Assembly: GCA_023664485.1 (NCBI GenBank)
Contig: JAMPFK010000001.1
Location: forward strand, 567,202-598,945
Source of the DNA: Bacteroides fragilis
Lineage (GTDB): Bacteria > Bacillota > Clostridia > Lachnospirales > Lachnospiraceae
Direction: 5' to 3'
Length of the DNA stretch: 31,744 nucleotides
Every line of letters begins with the position of its first letter. The stretch's first letter is position 1. Positions 31,236 to 31,744 of the stretch are shown here, piece after piece. A program made the position numbers and the translations under genes. The notes under the pieces were generated by a model, which had not been told where the DNA came from, did no database searches, and saw only the letters and a list, made by a program, of their open reading frames with translations.

Positions 31236-31694
31236 ATGAGAAAAGCAGGAGATCGCATCTGTCAGGATATTAAAAACTTATGGCCTGCGGCGGCTGCACT
31301 GGCAGTTTATACGGTTTTGATGAATTTTATTTTCCACGCATTTTGTCCGATGGTCATTGTGACAGGGCTCCCCTGTCCGGGCTGCGGAATGTCGAGATCG
31401 TTGTTTTTTCTTGCGACGGGAAGACCTGGACAGTCTTGGCGGATTCATCCGATGGGCATTCCGACCGCCTGTCTCATCCTCTATTTTCTCTGGAACCGTT
31501 ATTTCCTGGGAAGAAATGCCAGAGGAATGAAAAGCCTGATCATCGCGACAATCGTCCTGCTGGCCGCGCTGTATCTCTGGCGGATGTACCTTTATTTTCC
31601 CGACAGGCTGCCGTATGTTTACAGGAATGATAATCTTCTGGCAAAAATCCTGCCGTTTTATGAGCGGATGCTGCACGCGTTAAGAATATTATGA
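31236..31694 (+). CDS. DUF2752 family membrane protein
   Basis: A 152-residue protein with about three membrane helices (residues 17-37, 75-92, 102-121). The diagnostic motif of the family, PCPGCGMSRSLFFLATG, lies at about 46-62. It has GGAGAGG nine bases upstream and follows the TraX-like gene in an apparent operon. Function unknown. The two cysteines could bind a metal or form a disulphide. Confidence 0.9.
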   Translation: MRKAGDRICQDIKNLWPAAAALAVYTVLMNFIFHAFCPMVIVTGLPCPGCGMSRSLFFLATGRPGQSWRIHPMGIPTACLILYFLWNRYFLGRNARGMKSLIIATIVLLAALYLWRMYLYFPDRLPYVYRNDNLLAKILPFYERMLHALRIL

Positions 31695-31712
31695 TATAAT
31701 AACCGCAGAGGG

Positions 31713-31744
31713 AAATCAAGCGCCGCAGAGCGGCATTTGATTTT
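31713..31744 (+). terminator. Terminator after the DUF2752 gene (at window edge)
   Basis: Stem AAATCAA...GCCGC-AGA-GCGGC...TTGATTT (31713-31743) with T at the end. The T tail may continue beyond the window. Confidence 0.75.

Noticed and set aside
1..31744. CRISPR array.
   Set aside because: No regularly spaced repeats with unique spacers were seen. The only tandem repeat is the two-copy unit at tRNA-Arg.

Overview
The window looks like chromosome of a gut-type member of the Clostridia, most likely Lachnospiraceae. This is inferred from strong AGGAGG-type ribosome binding sites, tRNA genes without an encoded CCA end, a CUT1 sugar transporter without its own ATPase, a TraX-like protein, a DUF2752 protein and a TatD-linked radical SAM protein. 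No rRNA gene or CRISPR array was seen.

Left part (1-8.2 kb). Position 1 lies inside the end of an IS3-type insertion sequence that has cut off a sugar-binding protein gene. Its two ABC permeases and a GH36 alpha-galactosidase follow intact, an alpha-galactoside uptake and hydrolysis operon that has lost most of its binding protein. A RelE/ParE-type toxin-antitoxin pair comes next, bracketed by a perfect 36-bp direct repeat, then tRNA-Gly(CCC). An operon of an SPFH membrane protein and a ribbon-helix-helix protein carries a perfect palindrome over its promoter. An unrecognised 186-aa gene and an unrecognised 43-aa gene end this part.

Middle part (8.4-16.9 kb) is an accessory graveyard. It holds a MATE efflux pseudogene, an N-terminal stub of a GH53 galactanase, a small mobile-element protein, a MobV relaxase pseudogene with hairpins in front of it, an AT-rich BsuBI/PstI-type restriction-modification operon (predicted site CTGCAG), an IS3-family element sharing its end with the one at position 1, a KilA-N pseudogene and an unusual carbamoyltransferase-like gene. 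A candidate small RNA with two mutually exclusive hairpins lies between that gene and tRNA-Arg(ACG).

Right part (17-31.7 kb) is ordinary host chromosome: a large membrane protein with a chemotaxis receptor, pyridoxamine kinase with a TatD-linked radical SAM protein, a MerR regulator, an AraC regulator divergent from uxuA-uxuB (hexuronate breakdown through mannonate), a ketopantoate-reductase-like protein with a threonine-aldolase-like PLP enzyme, an HD-domain protein, a TraX-like membrane protein and a DUF2752 protein. The coherent biology is plant-polysaccharide use (alpha-galactosides, uronates, and formerly galactan), with gene loss and mobile DNA concentrated in the middle. All functions are assigned by reading motifs; no database search was possible.
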